A DNA stretch of 64,000 bases from SpSt-398 sp041752235 (lineage in GTDB: Bacteria; Bacteroidota; Bacteroidia; Chitinophagales; Chitinophagaceae), in assembly GCA_041752235.1 (NCBI GenBank), contig JBGSHM010000007.1, forward strand, positions 1-64,000, in the 5' to 3' direction. Of this stretch, positions 53,282 to 61,307 are shown piece by piece. A program made the translations under genes and the position numbers. Numbering within the stretch: position 1 is the first letter of the stretch; each line of letters starts with the position of its first letter. The notes under the pieces are model-generated. The model was not told where the DNA came from. It saw nothing but the letters and a program-made list of their open reading frames with translations, and did no database searches.

Positions 53282-55749
53282 CCTTGCTGCCCGATTCCTC
53301 CTGCACCTCCACTACCCACGCGTTTGCTCTCATCATCCACACCGGTATTTCGCTGGCGGGCGGCTTTTACCTGGTTGCTACCAAAGCGGTAGGTAAAGTT
53401 GATTTTGAACTGACGGCTTTCAAAGTTGCCGCTGGCCACGGTAAGTTGTCCGGCGAAATTGCTGGATCCTTTCCACCGCAAGGTGCGGAAGATATCACTA
53501 ACCGAAGCCTTCAGGTTTCCTTTTCCTTTCAGAATATTTTTTTGCAGGCCTGCATCGATCGAATAGATCCGGCGGCTTTCAAAAGTACCTTGCCAGATGC
53601 TGGGGGCCGCATACCAGCCACTCAACTCACCGGTCCAGGCTTTCTTCTTGCCAAATTTGATGGTGTTCTGCATATAAAAAGTAAAGGAGAACACATCCAG
53701 GTCGATCTTGCGTGAACCACCTCCAAAATCAGCCTGGTACATGGAGTAATAGGTATTGAGGTTCATAAAGGCCATATACGATTTGTACATGAACGGATAA
53801 CTCAGGTTCAGGCTGATGATATCCTGGTTGGCCAGGTTCTCTTTGGTAATAAATGATTTTGAATTTTCAGTAGTGTCTACCAACTGCGTGAACATATCTG
53901 CCACATGGCTATAGTTCAGGGTGGCAGTCAGTTTGTATTTATAAACATGCGTGATGCCAAAACTATTGGTGTACTGAGGCAGCAGGTCGGTATTTCCTTT
54001 CTGGAAAGTGTATTCATCCAATTTGAATTCAAAGGGGTTTAAATCCTGATAGGCGGGACGGTCGATCCGGCGGCTATAGGTAAAACTCCATTGCTTCATC
54101 GGGTTCTTGTTAAACGTCACTGAGGCGCTGGGGAAGAGGTTGGTATAATTCCGGTCGAGCGGAGTAGTACCACTTCCTTCATTAATGCTGCCATTGGAAA
54201 ACAAAGCATAGGATTCGCCCTTGTTGTTGGTATTTTCCAAACGAAGGCCTGCCTGGATGGCAAACCCTTTAAAGGATTTATTATAATTCACATACAGGGC
54301 ATTGATGTTTTCCGTGTAATCAAAATGGTTACTCCGGTCAACATCCAGATCCTTGGAATTTCCGATCACATTAAAGCGGGCAAAATTGTTGGAGGTACTT
54401 ACCACGGAGGTCTTTAACCCAACACCCAGTTTGCCGCCTTTATAAGGTTGCTCATAATCGGCTTTAAAGGTATAGATGTCAATATCCGTGGGAGAAACGA
54501 AATTGTAGATCGCCTGGCTCAGTTGATTGGTCATTGTTGGATCAAAATACACATTGGGTTGAAGCTGATCGGATTTGATCCGGAACAGACCATAGTCGGC
54601 ATCCATATTCAGTTCACGCCCGGCTGTATCGACATAGCGGTAGTTCAGGTTAAAATTGACATTGTGCCTTTTGTTCTCTGATTCATTGTTGGCAGTAAGA
54701 ATACGGTCAACTAAACCGGTTGGAATATAGGAGATCGGGGTTTTGCTATCCGTCTTCATTTCGTTCTGGCTGATATTTCCATTGATCAGCACACCGATCG
54801 TGCTTTTATTATTGAGGAAAAGATCAGCCCCGGCTTTGAAACCATGGCTCTTGTTCCGCCCAAACATCGTATTGCGTTGATCAAAGAGGGTGTCCAGTTG
54901 CTCCCGGTACAGTAAGAACTGATTGGTATTCTTATTCCAATTGTAATTGTAACTGCCAAAGATATTGATCCCCTTGTCACGGTGGTTCAGGTTAATACCA
55001 CCATTGTATTTGGGGAATGTCCCGATATTGTAACCGGCATTCATGGATCCATTGGTACCAAAGGATTTATTCTTCTTCAACCGGATATTGATGATACCTG
55101 CGTTACCGGCAGCATCATATTTGGCAGAAGGGTTGGTAATGATCTCAATGGTTTCGATCTGTGAAGATTGCATGCTCTTGAGATAGGCCGTAAGATCGGC
55201 TCCGGAAAGTGGGGAAGGTTTTCCGTCAATATACACTTGCACTCCATTTTTCCCGGAGAGACTGATATTGTCATCTTTATCCAATTGCACACCGGGTGAT
55301 TTGCGTAAGAGTTCCAGCGCGTCATTGCCCACGGCATTGATCGTACCTTCCACATTCACCACCATTTTATCGGCTTTTACTTCGATCATGGGTTTGCGAG
55401 CCACAACGGTAACATTCTGCAGGCTGGTACCTTGTTTTTGCATGGTCAATACAGGTACTTGTGATTCACCTGAATTTTTGTGGGAAAAAACGGCTGTTTT
55501 TGCGGTTTCATGTCCTACGTGTGTAAACTGCACATAGTAGTTCCCTTCCCCAATTCCGGCGAACTCGTAATTGCCTTCTGTGTTGGTCACGGTAAATTTT
55601 ACCAGGGAGGAATCATTGGCGCGGTGCAAAGTGGTATTTGCAGCGGCCAGGGGTTTACCATTCTCGTCTTTTACCATCCCTTTGATGGATTGAGCCTGGG
55701 TACTGAGGGTTAGGATAAGGCCTAACAGGCCTGTTAGCATTCGTTTCAT
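53269..55749 (-). CDS. TonB-dependent receptor, outer-membrane beta-barrel family protein
   Basis: About 826 residues from ATG 55749 (ATG 55740 also possible); the frame up to 55938 is 5' leader. Signal peptide RMLTGLLGLILTLSTQAQ, carboxypeptidase-regulatory domain (IKGMVKDENGKPLAAANTTL), plug domain (LQNVTVVARKPMIEVKADKM, LLRKSPGVQLDKDDNISLSG), and a barrel of the OMP_b-brl_3 type (YSRRIDRPAYQDLNPFEFKL). Ligand unknown. The C-terminus ends in QRNTGVDDESKRVGSGGAGG, then NKE from the repeat. No partner lipoprotein nearby. Confidence 0.88.
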   Translation of the reverse strand: MKRMLTGLLGLILTLSTQAQSIKGMVKDENGKPLAAANTTLHRANDSSLVKFTVTNTEGNYEFAGIGEGNYYVQFTHVGHETAKTAVFSHKNSGESQVPVLTMQKQGTSLQNVTVVARKPMIEVKADKMVVNVEGTINAVGNDALELLRKSPGVQLDKDDNISLSGKNGVQVYIDGKPSPLSGADLTAYLKSMQSSQIETIEIITNPSAKYDAAGNAGIINIRLKKNKSFGTNGSMNAGYNIGTFPKYNGGINLNHRDKGINIFGSYNYNWNKNTNQFLLYREQLDTLFDQRNTMFGRNKSHGFKAGADLFLNNKSTIGVLINGNISQNEMKTDSKTPISYIPTGLVDRILTANNESENKRHNVNFNLNYRYVDTAGRELNMDADYGLFRIKSDQLQPNVYFDPTMTNQLSQAIYNFVSPTDIDIYTFKADYEQPYKGGKLGVGLKTSVVSTSNNFARFNVIGNSKDLDVDRSNHFDYTENINALYVNYNKSFKGFAIQAGLRLENTNNKGESYALFSNGSINEGSGTTPLDRNYTNLFPSASVTFNKNPMKQWSFTYSRRIDRPAYQDLNPFEFKLDEYTFQKGNTDLLPQYTNSFGITHVYKYKLTATLNYSHVADMFTQLVDTTENSKSFITKENLANQDIISLNLSYPFMYKSYMAFMNLNTYYSMYQADFGGGSRKIDLDVFSFTFYMQNTIKFGKKKAWTGELSGWYAAPSIWQGTFESRRIYSIDAGLQKNILKGKGNLKASVSDIFRTLRWKGSSNFAGQLTVASGNFESRQFKINFTYRFGSNQVKAARQRNTGVDDESKRVGSGGAGGIGQQGNKE

Positions 55750-55782
55750 GTTAAGTCGTTTCTCTGTTTGTCGTTGAGGGAG

Positions 55783-55814
55783 CAAAAATATTTCAGGGAA
55801 AGGGGCTTTTTCAA
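55783..55814 (-). promoter_or_regulatory. Promoter of the TonB-dependent receptor
   Basis: Minus strand TTG (55814-55812), 21 bp, TATTTTTG (55790-55783, exact). Leader about 30 nt. Confidence 0.65.
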
Positions 55815-55952
55815 CCAAAAACCGACCAACGGAAGAAAAACTGACACGAAAGGTAAATTTCCACGAAGGAAGCGCGTCACTATGGCGATTTAGGGGATTC
55901 CTAACAGGCATTCGCCCGGGTTTTTGGGTAATATTCATTTACTTCGCAGCGG

Positions 55953-57041
55953 ATGAAAAAGCTGGATTGGTACATACTTCGGAAACTCCTGGTGACCTTT
56001 TTCTTTTGTCTCCTGTTATTTACCGTGATCGCCGTCGCCGTGGATAGCAGTGAGAAGGCGGACGATTTTGTCAAATCCGGGTTTAGTACATCTCGATTGA
56101 TCTCGGCCTACTGGTCGGGTTTCATTCCCTGGATCTGGGGACTTCTTTTCCCCCTTTTTGTCTTTATCGCTTCTATTTTCTTTACCAGCCAGATGGCAAC
56201 ACGCAGCGAGATCATTGCCATTCTCGCCAGCGGCACCAGTTATAACCGGTTCCTGCGACCCTATCTGGTGGGTGGGATTCTGCTTGGTTTAATGCTTTAT
56301 TATGCCAACCGGATCATCATTCCAAAAGGCAATGAGAAAAGAGGTGATTTTCAGACCCGGTATGTGGACCAGAACAACCCCTCTACCTTCAACGACCGGA
56401 AATCCATGACCTACCGGCGCGCCGATACAAATACCTATGTGGGCTTTAAAGACTATGATACGGGATCAAAAACCGCGATGGGTTTTTTTATGGACCGGAT
56501 CAAAGGGGATAAGATCAACTATAACCTGCGGGCTGACCTGCTTCGCTGGGATACGGCCAAGAAGAAATGGCAGGCCCAAAATGCGGTAGAGCGAATAGTA
56601 GACAGCATGGGGGAGAAGGTTGAACTGTTGCCCGAAAAATTTCTGGATCTTTCGATCAAACCGGATGAACTGAAAAAGGACCAATACCTGAAAGATAAAC
56701 TCACGTCACCTGAACTAAAAAGCTTTATCCGCAGTCAGTCCCTGCGTGGATCCGAAGGGTTGAACACCTACAAAGTTGAACTTTATCGCCGCACGGCCAC
56801 ACCGGCTGCGGTTTTATTATTGACCCTGATCGGCGCGGTTATCGCCAGCCGGAAAACCCGTGGGGGAAGCGGACTTCACCTGGCATTGGGCTTTATCATT
56901 GCCGCCCTTTTTGTATTGTCTGACCGGTTCTCCACCGTTTTTTCCACCAATGCCGGATTGCCTCCCTTATTGGCGGCCTGGATACCGAATATCTTGTTCA
57001 CTGCCGTAGCCTATTGGCTTTACCGCAAGACGCCCAAATGA
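55953..57041 (+). CDS. LptF/LptG family permease
   Basis: 362 residues. Three N-terminal membrane segments (LVTFFFCLLLFTVIAVAVD, WIWGLLFPLFVFIASIFF, LVGGILLGLMLYYAN), a periplasmic jellyroll domain (about 120-265) and three C-terminal segments (AAVLLLTLIGAVIASRK, ALGFIIAALFVLSDR, ILFTAVAYWLY). This is the YjgP/YjgQ architecture that extracts lipopolysaccharide from the inner membrane. The LptB ATPase and second permease are not adjacent, as is usual in this phylum. Confidence 0.9.
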   Translation: MKKLDWYILRKLLVTFFFCLLLFTVIAVAVDSSEKADDFVKSGFSTSRLISAYWSGFIPWIWGLLFPLFVFIASIFFTSQMATRSEIIAILASGTSYNRFLRPYLVGGILLGLMLYYANRIIIPKGNEKRGDFQTRYVDQNNPSTFNDRKSMTYRRADTNTYVGFKDYDTGSKTAMGFFMDRIKGDKINYNLRADLLRWDTAKKKWQAQNAVERIVDSMGEKVELLPEKFLDLSIKPDELKKDQYLKDKLTSPELKSFIRSQSLRGSEGLNTYKVELYRRTATPAAVLLLTLIGAVIASRKTRGGSGLHLALGFIIAALFVLSDRFSTVFSTNAGLPPLLAAWIPNILFTAVAYWLYRKTPK

Positions 57042-57146
57042 TTTGGCCCTCATTTTTTCAACTTTCTGACAAATAATTTGTTCTGTGCCTTAGGTAACAG
57101 TATTTTTAAGCGCCTTCATATTATCTTTATTGTTAAATCTTAGTAT

Positions 57147-58472
57147 ATGGGTATCCTAAAGGACAGGTTCAAAGTAAAAGCGGAAACAGCAGCAGCCGAG
57201 ATCAAAGAGATCCTCAAAGAACATGGAAATAAAGTGATCGGAGAGGTACAACTGTCGCAGGTTTACCAGGGGATGCGTGGTATGACCGGGTTGGTTACAG
57301 AGACCTCACTGCTGGATGCCCAGGAAGGGATCCGTTTTCGTGGATATACCATTCCTGAACTCCGGGAAAAACTTCCCAAGTTCAAAGGCGGAACCGAACC
57401 CATGCCCGAAGGATTGTTTTACCTGATGTTGTTGGGTGAATTGCCCTCGGATGAAGATGTGGAATACATTACTTCAATCTGGCAACGACGTTCGCATGTC
57501 CCCTCCCATGTTTTTCGTACCATCGATGCTTTTCCTTTACATGCCCATCCCATGACGATGTTTGTAGCAGCGGTGATGGCTTTGCAAACAGAAAGTTTTT
57601 TTCAAAAAGCCTATTCCAAGGGAATCAATAAAAAAGAATACTGGGAACCAACCTTTGATGATGCGATGGTATTGATCGCGCGTCTTCCTCGCGTGGCCGC
57701 TTATATCTATCGTAGAAAATATAAGAACAGCGAACACATTGAGCCCAACGGGATGCTTGACTGGGCCGGGAACTTTGCGCATATGCTGGGTTACGAAGAC
57801 CAGAGTTTCAAGAAACTGATGCGCTTGTACATGACCATCCATGCCGATCATGAAGGCGGGAACGTATCGGCCCATGCTACACACCTTGTGGGTAGCGCAT
57901 TGGCTGACCCTTATCTTTCCTATGCAGCGGGTATGAATGGATTGGCCGGACCCTTGCATGGATTGGCCAACCAGGAAGTGATCAAGTGGATATTTGAAAT
58001 GCAGGATAGCCTGGGTACAAAATCTCCTTCCAAAGAACAGATTGCCGAATACGTAAAGAAAACACTCAGCGAAGGCAAAGTAGTACCCGGTTATGGCCAC
58101 GCGGTGTTACGCAAGACCGATCCGCGGTTTACCGCCCAAATGGCCTTTGGTAAAGAACACATGCCTAATGATCCACTGGTTAATACCGTGTGGAATATTT
58201 ATGAGGTCGTACCTCCCATTCTTCAATCCATGGGCAAGATCAAAAATCCCTGGCCCAATGTAGATGCGCATAGTGGCGCCCTGCTGGTACACTTTGGTAT
58301 GGTGGAATATGAATTCTATACCGTACTGTTTGCTGTAAGCCGTGCGCTTGGCGTATTGACCAGCCTTATTTGGGATCGTGCCTTGGGTATGCCGATCGAA
58401 AGACCCAAGTCAGTGACCACAGATCTGGTGAAGAAATGGATTAAGGGAGAGGATAACGTGTGGGGGGAATAG
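57147..58472 (+). CDS. gltA: Citrate synthase, eukaryotic type
   Basis: 441 residues. Condenses acetyl-CoA and oxaloacetate. Length and motifs fit the eukaryotic-like group in Bacteroidota: QVYQGMRGMTGLVTETSLLD, IHADHEGGNVSAHATHLVGS (His), GLAGPLHGLANQE (His), VPGYGHAVLRKTDPRF (His) and LDWAGNFAHMLGY. A TATTTTTA box about 20 bp after a TTTG, at 57101-57108, may be its promoter; the leader is about 35 nt. Confidence 0.95.
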   Translation: MGILKDRFKVKAETAAAEIKEILKEHGNKVIGEVQLSQVYQGMRGMTGLVTETSLLDAQEGIRFRGYTIPELREKLPKFKGGTEPMPEGLFYLMLLGELPSDEDVEYITSIWQRRSHVPSHVFRTIDAFPLHAHPMTMFVAAVMALQTESFFQKAYSKGINKKEYWEPTFDDAMVLIARLPRVAAYIYRRKYKNSEHIEPNGMLDWAGNFAHMLGYEDQSFKKLMRLYMTIHADHEGGNVSAHATHLVGSALADPYLSYAAGMNGLAGPLHGLANQEVIKWIFEMQDSLGTKSPSKEQIAEYVKKTLSEGKVVPGYGHAVLRKTDPRFTAQMAFGKEHMPNDPLVNTVWNIYEVVPPILQSMGKIKNPWPNVDAHSGALLVHFGMVEYEFYTVLFAVSRALGVLTSLIWDRALGMPIERPKSVTTDLVKKWIKGEDNVWGE

Positions 58473-58485
58473 CAAACAACAGTCT

Positions 58486-58653
58486 TGGCCAGGATTTTAA
58501 GATTTAAGGATTACCTGGATTGATTTTTTATTGAATTTCAGGATTTAGGCAATCCCTTTAATCCTCAAATGCAATAATCCTGGTAAATTAGTTGGATTGT
58601 TTATTTGATTTTCAGGTTTTAGGCAATCCCTTAAATCCTCTAATCCTGGTAAA
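58486..58653. repeat. CCAGGATTT-family repeats downstream of citrate synthase
   Basis: A plus-oriented element (TTGGCCAGGATTTTAAGATT, 58486) faces two minus-oriented copies that are direct repeats of each other, 58537-58588 and 58611-58653, both with TTCAGG, TTTAGGCAATCCC, TCCT and AATCCTGGTAAA. This covers the first half of the 379-bp gap between citrate synthase and the DUF1735 gene. The other half (58689-58851) has no clear feature besides a GGTCAAA/TTTGACC palindrome at 58689-58704. Confidence 0.75.
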
Positions 58654-58688
58654 AAAAAGAAGCAGGCCGGCTAGACAACCACCTGCTT
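58651..58688 (-). terminator. Terminator of the susCD operon
   Basis: Minus strand: AAGCAGG, T, GGTT, loop GTCT, AGCC, G, CCTGCTT, then CTTTTTTTT. It lies about 160 bp after the DUF1735 stop and closes the SusC-SusD-DUF1735 transcript. Confidence 0.8.
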
Positions 58689-58851
58689 GGTCAAAAATTT
58701 GACCTACACATGAGAAAACGTTTATGATCGGTAATCCTCTATTTAATTGCTATGGGATAAAAGTACCTTCTTCTTTTCTATTCTCATTTTATCTATTACC
58801 CGTCCATGAATTTTTACCCCTGAACCATTACATCTACTACTTGAATGTTTT

Positions 58852-59779
58852 TCATCGGGGTCCGGTATAGGTCCAAGTCTCCGTTATTGTGAATCGTCCA
58901 AATACCGTGTATTTTATCGTGAACTCTTTATCGTCCGGACCATTCTCTGTGAATTGATTGGGCCCGGCTGGATCTACAACACCCGTCGGGGCACCGCCAT
59001 CATTATCCAGGATGTCAATGACCTTATCCGTATTGGGGTCAAATACAAAACGGGGGGGAGAATAACCAGGCAGGAGCACCGGTTGTTGCATTTTCAATGA
59101 TATAGGCGTTTTCATTCAACGGGGGACCCACCGAAAAATCGGGGTTCAGGTAATCCACCGACACGGCATCCGCTGTACGAAGTCCCACATTGACGCTGGG
59201 GTACATTCCTGTGTACACACCCAATAGGTCCACACAGGATCCCGTAACCTCATACAATCCATCGTATTTGTTTTTTACAGAGAGGATGATGAGCTGTTGA
59301 TAACTTCTTTCACTGATCTCCCCATCCATTACTTCGGTAATAGTTAACCCAAGCGCATACGAGTCATTCACGAGGTCGGATGGTTTTAGTTTGATGCGAA
59401 TGGGTTTTTCCCTTTCGGTTTCATTGAGTACCAGTTCTGTATTGATGAATTGGAAAAGGCTTTGAGGAATGGCTAAATAATTTGTTCCATTGGCAGAATT
59501 GTAGTCGGCTACAATGGTTGGGCTGGCGGCAAATTTTACGGCGACATTTCCACCGGGTTTTGACCGGATGAACAAACGCAGGTCCGCGACAGTGACTTCT
59601 TTTTCCGTGGTGGAAAAATCCATGGCCAGTGTACGTTCCGGTGAAGGGTCACTGAATTCAGCGATCACCCGGTCTGTATTTGGGATCAGGTCACCAAACA
59701 CGTTATTTTTTTTACAACCGATCAGCGCCAAAGCCAGTATAAGAATCGTTGCACTAAAGGAGAATAATTTTCTTTTCAT
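58852..59779 (-). pseudogene. SusE-like DUF1735 lipoprotein gene, frameshifted at a C7/G7 tract
   Basis: From ATG 59779 the frame gives a lipoprotein signal (TILILALALIGCKKN, Cys) and a DUF1735/BT_3987-like domain (VAVKFAASPTIVADYNSANG, TELVLNETEREKPIRIKLK, IILSVKNKYDGLYEVTGSC). It stops near 59039 after PAWLFSPPFCI. The next frame continues without a break (FVFDPNTDKVIDILDNDGG, DKEFTIKYTVFGRFTITETW) to 58852. The junction is seven C on the minus strand (59052-59058 plus); removal of one C restores a 308-residue protein. It may be a sequencing error, a real mutation or slippage control. Confidence 0.78.
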
Positions 59780-59795
59780 GTCCGATTGATTTGAA

Positions 59796-61226
59796 TTAGT
59801 AACCGGGGTTTTGTTCCATATTGTCATTGGCGATCATTTCCGTTTGGGGAACAGGCAGGTTCCAGGCACGGCTACCGGATGCCAGGCTACAGAAGTTGCT
59901 GCAGTTTTGTGTGCGGCTGATGCTGCGCGTGGTGCGTTTCAGATCAAAGAATCGATGGCCTTCTACCACCAGTTCCTTCCTGCGTTCGGTGGCAATGGCT
60001 GCCTGCAAGGCGGCTCCTGATTCCGTTCCCGTGGCAGCATTACGGGCAGCGCGCAAGGTATTGAGGTCGGCCAGGGAACTGGCATCAAGTCCTTTATTTG
60101 CGCTTGCTTCTGCACGGATCAGGTACATTTCTCCGGTACGGAATATTTTATAATCAGTAACGCCATCAGGACTTGCACCTGAAGTGGTCTTGGCAAAATA
60201 TTTATTCAATACCATACGCCCGTTTCGGTTTACCCAATAGGCAGCGGACCGCACATCAGTCGGATCATACAGGTTCAATAAAGCGGTTACGGGTCTCCAG
60301 GATAATTGGTCACCTGCGGGTTGGTAGATCTCTCTTGCCAGGGCGGCATCACCTGCCTGAAATTTGATGGACCATACCACCTCCCGGGTGGTACCATCCT
60401 GCCATATCAAGGGAAACTCTACTGCATTGGCCAAAGGTCTGGCAGCAATCACCATACTGGAATATTTTATGGCGCTGTCGGATTCACCGGCATACAGGTA
60501 CATACGAGCCAACATGGCGTTACAAACCAGTGAATCAATATAAGCCCGGTTGGTGGCAGAAGCTGAACTGATGGATTGTATAGGCTCATCGATATCCGAC
60601 AACAGCTCCTTTGCCAATTTCAGGTCAGCTTCCATCGCATCATAGGTTTGTGCAACGGTTCCCCGGGCAGGCATTAACTCCACATTGAATGTGTCAACAT
60701 AAGGAATGCCGGGTTCCTGTGAATTACGGGCATAATCATCCACCCACCAGCGCATGGCTTCAAAATGCATATAAGCGCGCAAGGCCCTCGCCTGTCCTTC
60801 AATACGGTTGACCGTAAGTGGATCGCTTGTCCGGAATCGCTGTAGCCCGCGCAGGGTGATATTGGCTTGTTGAATGACATTGTAAACAGCATCCCATCCA
60901 CCTTGTACCGAGGCTTCATCCGCCGTGTAGTTCCAACGGAAATAGGGATTCATCGCGCCTAAGTTGGCAGGGCCTCCATAGAAGTTATCTCCGGCTACAT
61001 CCACGGCGCAGAGAAAAATACTCCCTCCATTCACACCGGCATACATACTGTTTTGTTTCAACCTGTCATACGCGGCATTCAGGGCAAATTCATAATCACC
61101 TACCGAAGTAAAGAATTGGTCCCCATCAAGAGTGTGAGTAGGTTTCAGGTCCACCACCTTTTTACAGGACACCAACAGTATTCCTGTTGTTACCATCATT
61201 AACAGCAACGATATTTTATTTCTCAT
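59796..61226 (-). CDS. RagB/SusD family nutrient-binding lipoprotein
   Basis: 476 residues. Lipoprotein signal with lipobox LLVSC (Cys about 21), then the SusD-like TPR fold: LKPTHTLDGDQFFTSVGDYE, NAAYDRLKQNSMYAG, GQARALRAYMHFEAMRWWVD-DY, EGHRFFDLKRTTRS and the C-terminal NDNMEQNPGY. It is the lid of a SusCD glycan or peptide importer. It lies 16 bp before the DUF1735 gene and 81 bp after the susC gene. Confidence 0.93.
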   Translation of the reverse strand: MRNKISLLLMMVTTGILLVSCKKVVDLKPTHTLDGDQFFTSVGDYEFALNAAYDRLKQNSMYAGVNGGSIFLCAVDVAGDNFYGGPANLGAMNPYFRWNYTADEASVQGGWDAVYNVIQQANITLRGLQRFRTSDPLTVNRIEGQARALRAYMHFEAMRWWVDDYARNSQEPGIPYVDTFNVELMPARGTVAQTYDAMEADLKLAKELLSDIDEPIQSISSASATNRAYIDSLVCNAMLARMYLYAGESDSAIKYSSMVIAARPLANAVEFPLIWQDGTTREVVWSIKFQAGDAALAREIYQPAGDQLSWRPVTALLNLYDPTDVRSAAYWVNRNGRMVLNKYFAKTTSGASPDGVTDYKIFRTGEMYLIRAEASANKGLDASSLADLNTLRAARNAATGTESGAALQAAIATERRKELVVEGHRFFDLKRTTRSISRTQNCSNFCSLASGSRAWNLPVPQTEMIANDNMEQNPGY

Positions 61227-61307
61227 TTGTTGCGCTTTTTTTTAACATATTCAACTGCTTATCGCAGATATGAATAATCAATATTGAATAAATAAACGGC
61301 CACAGAC

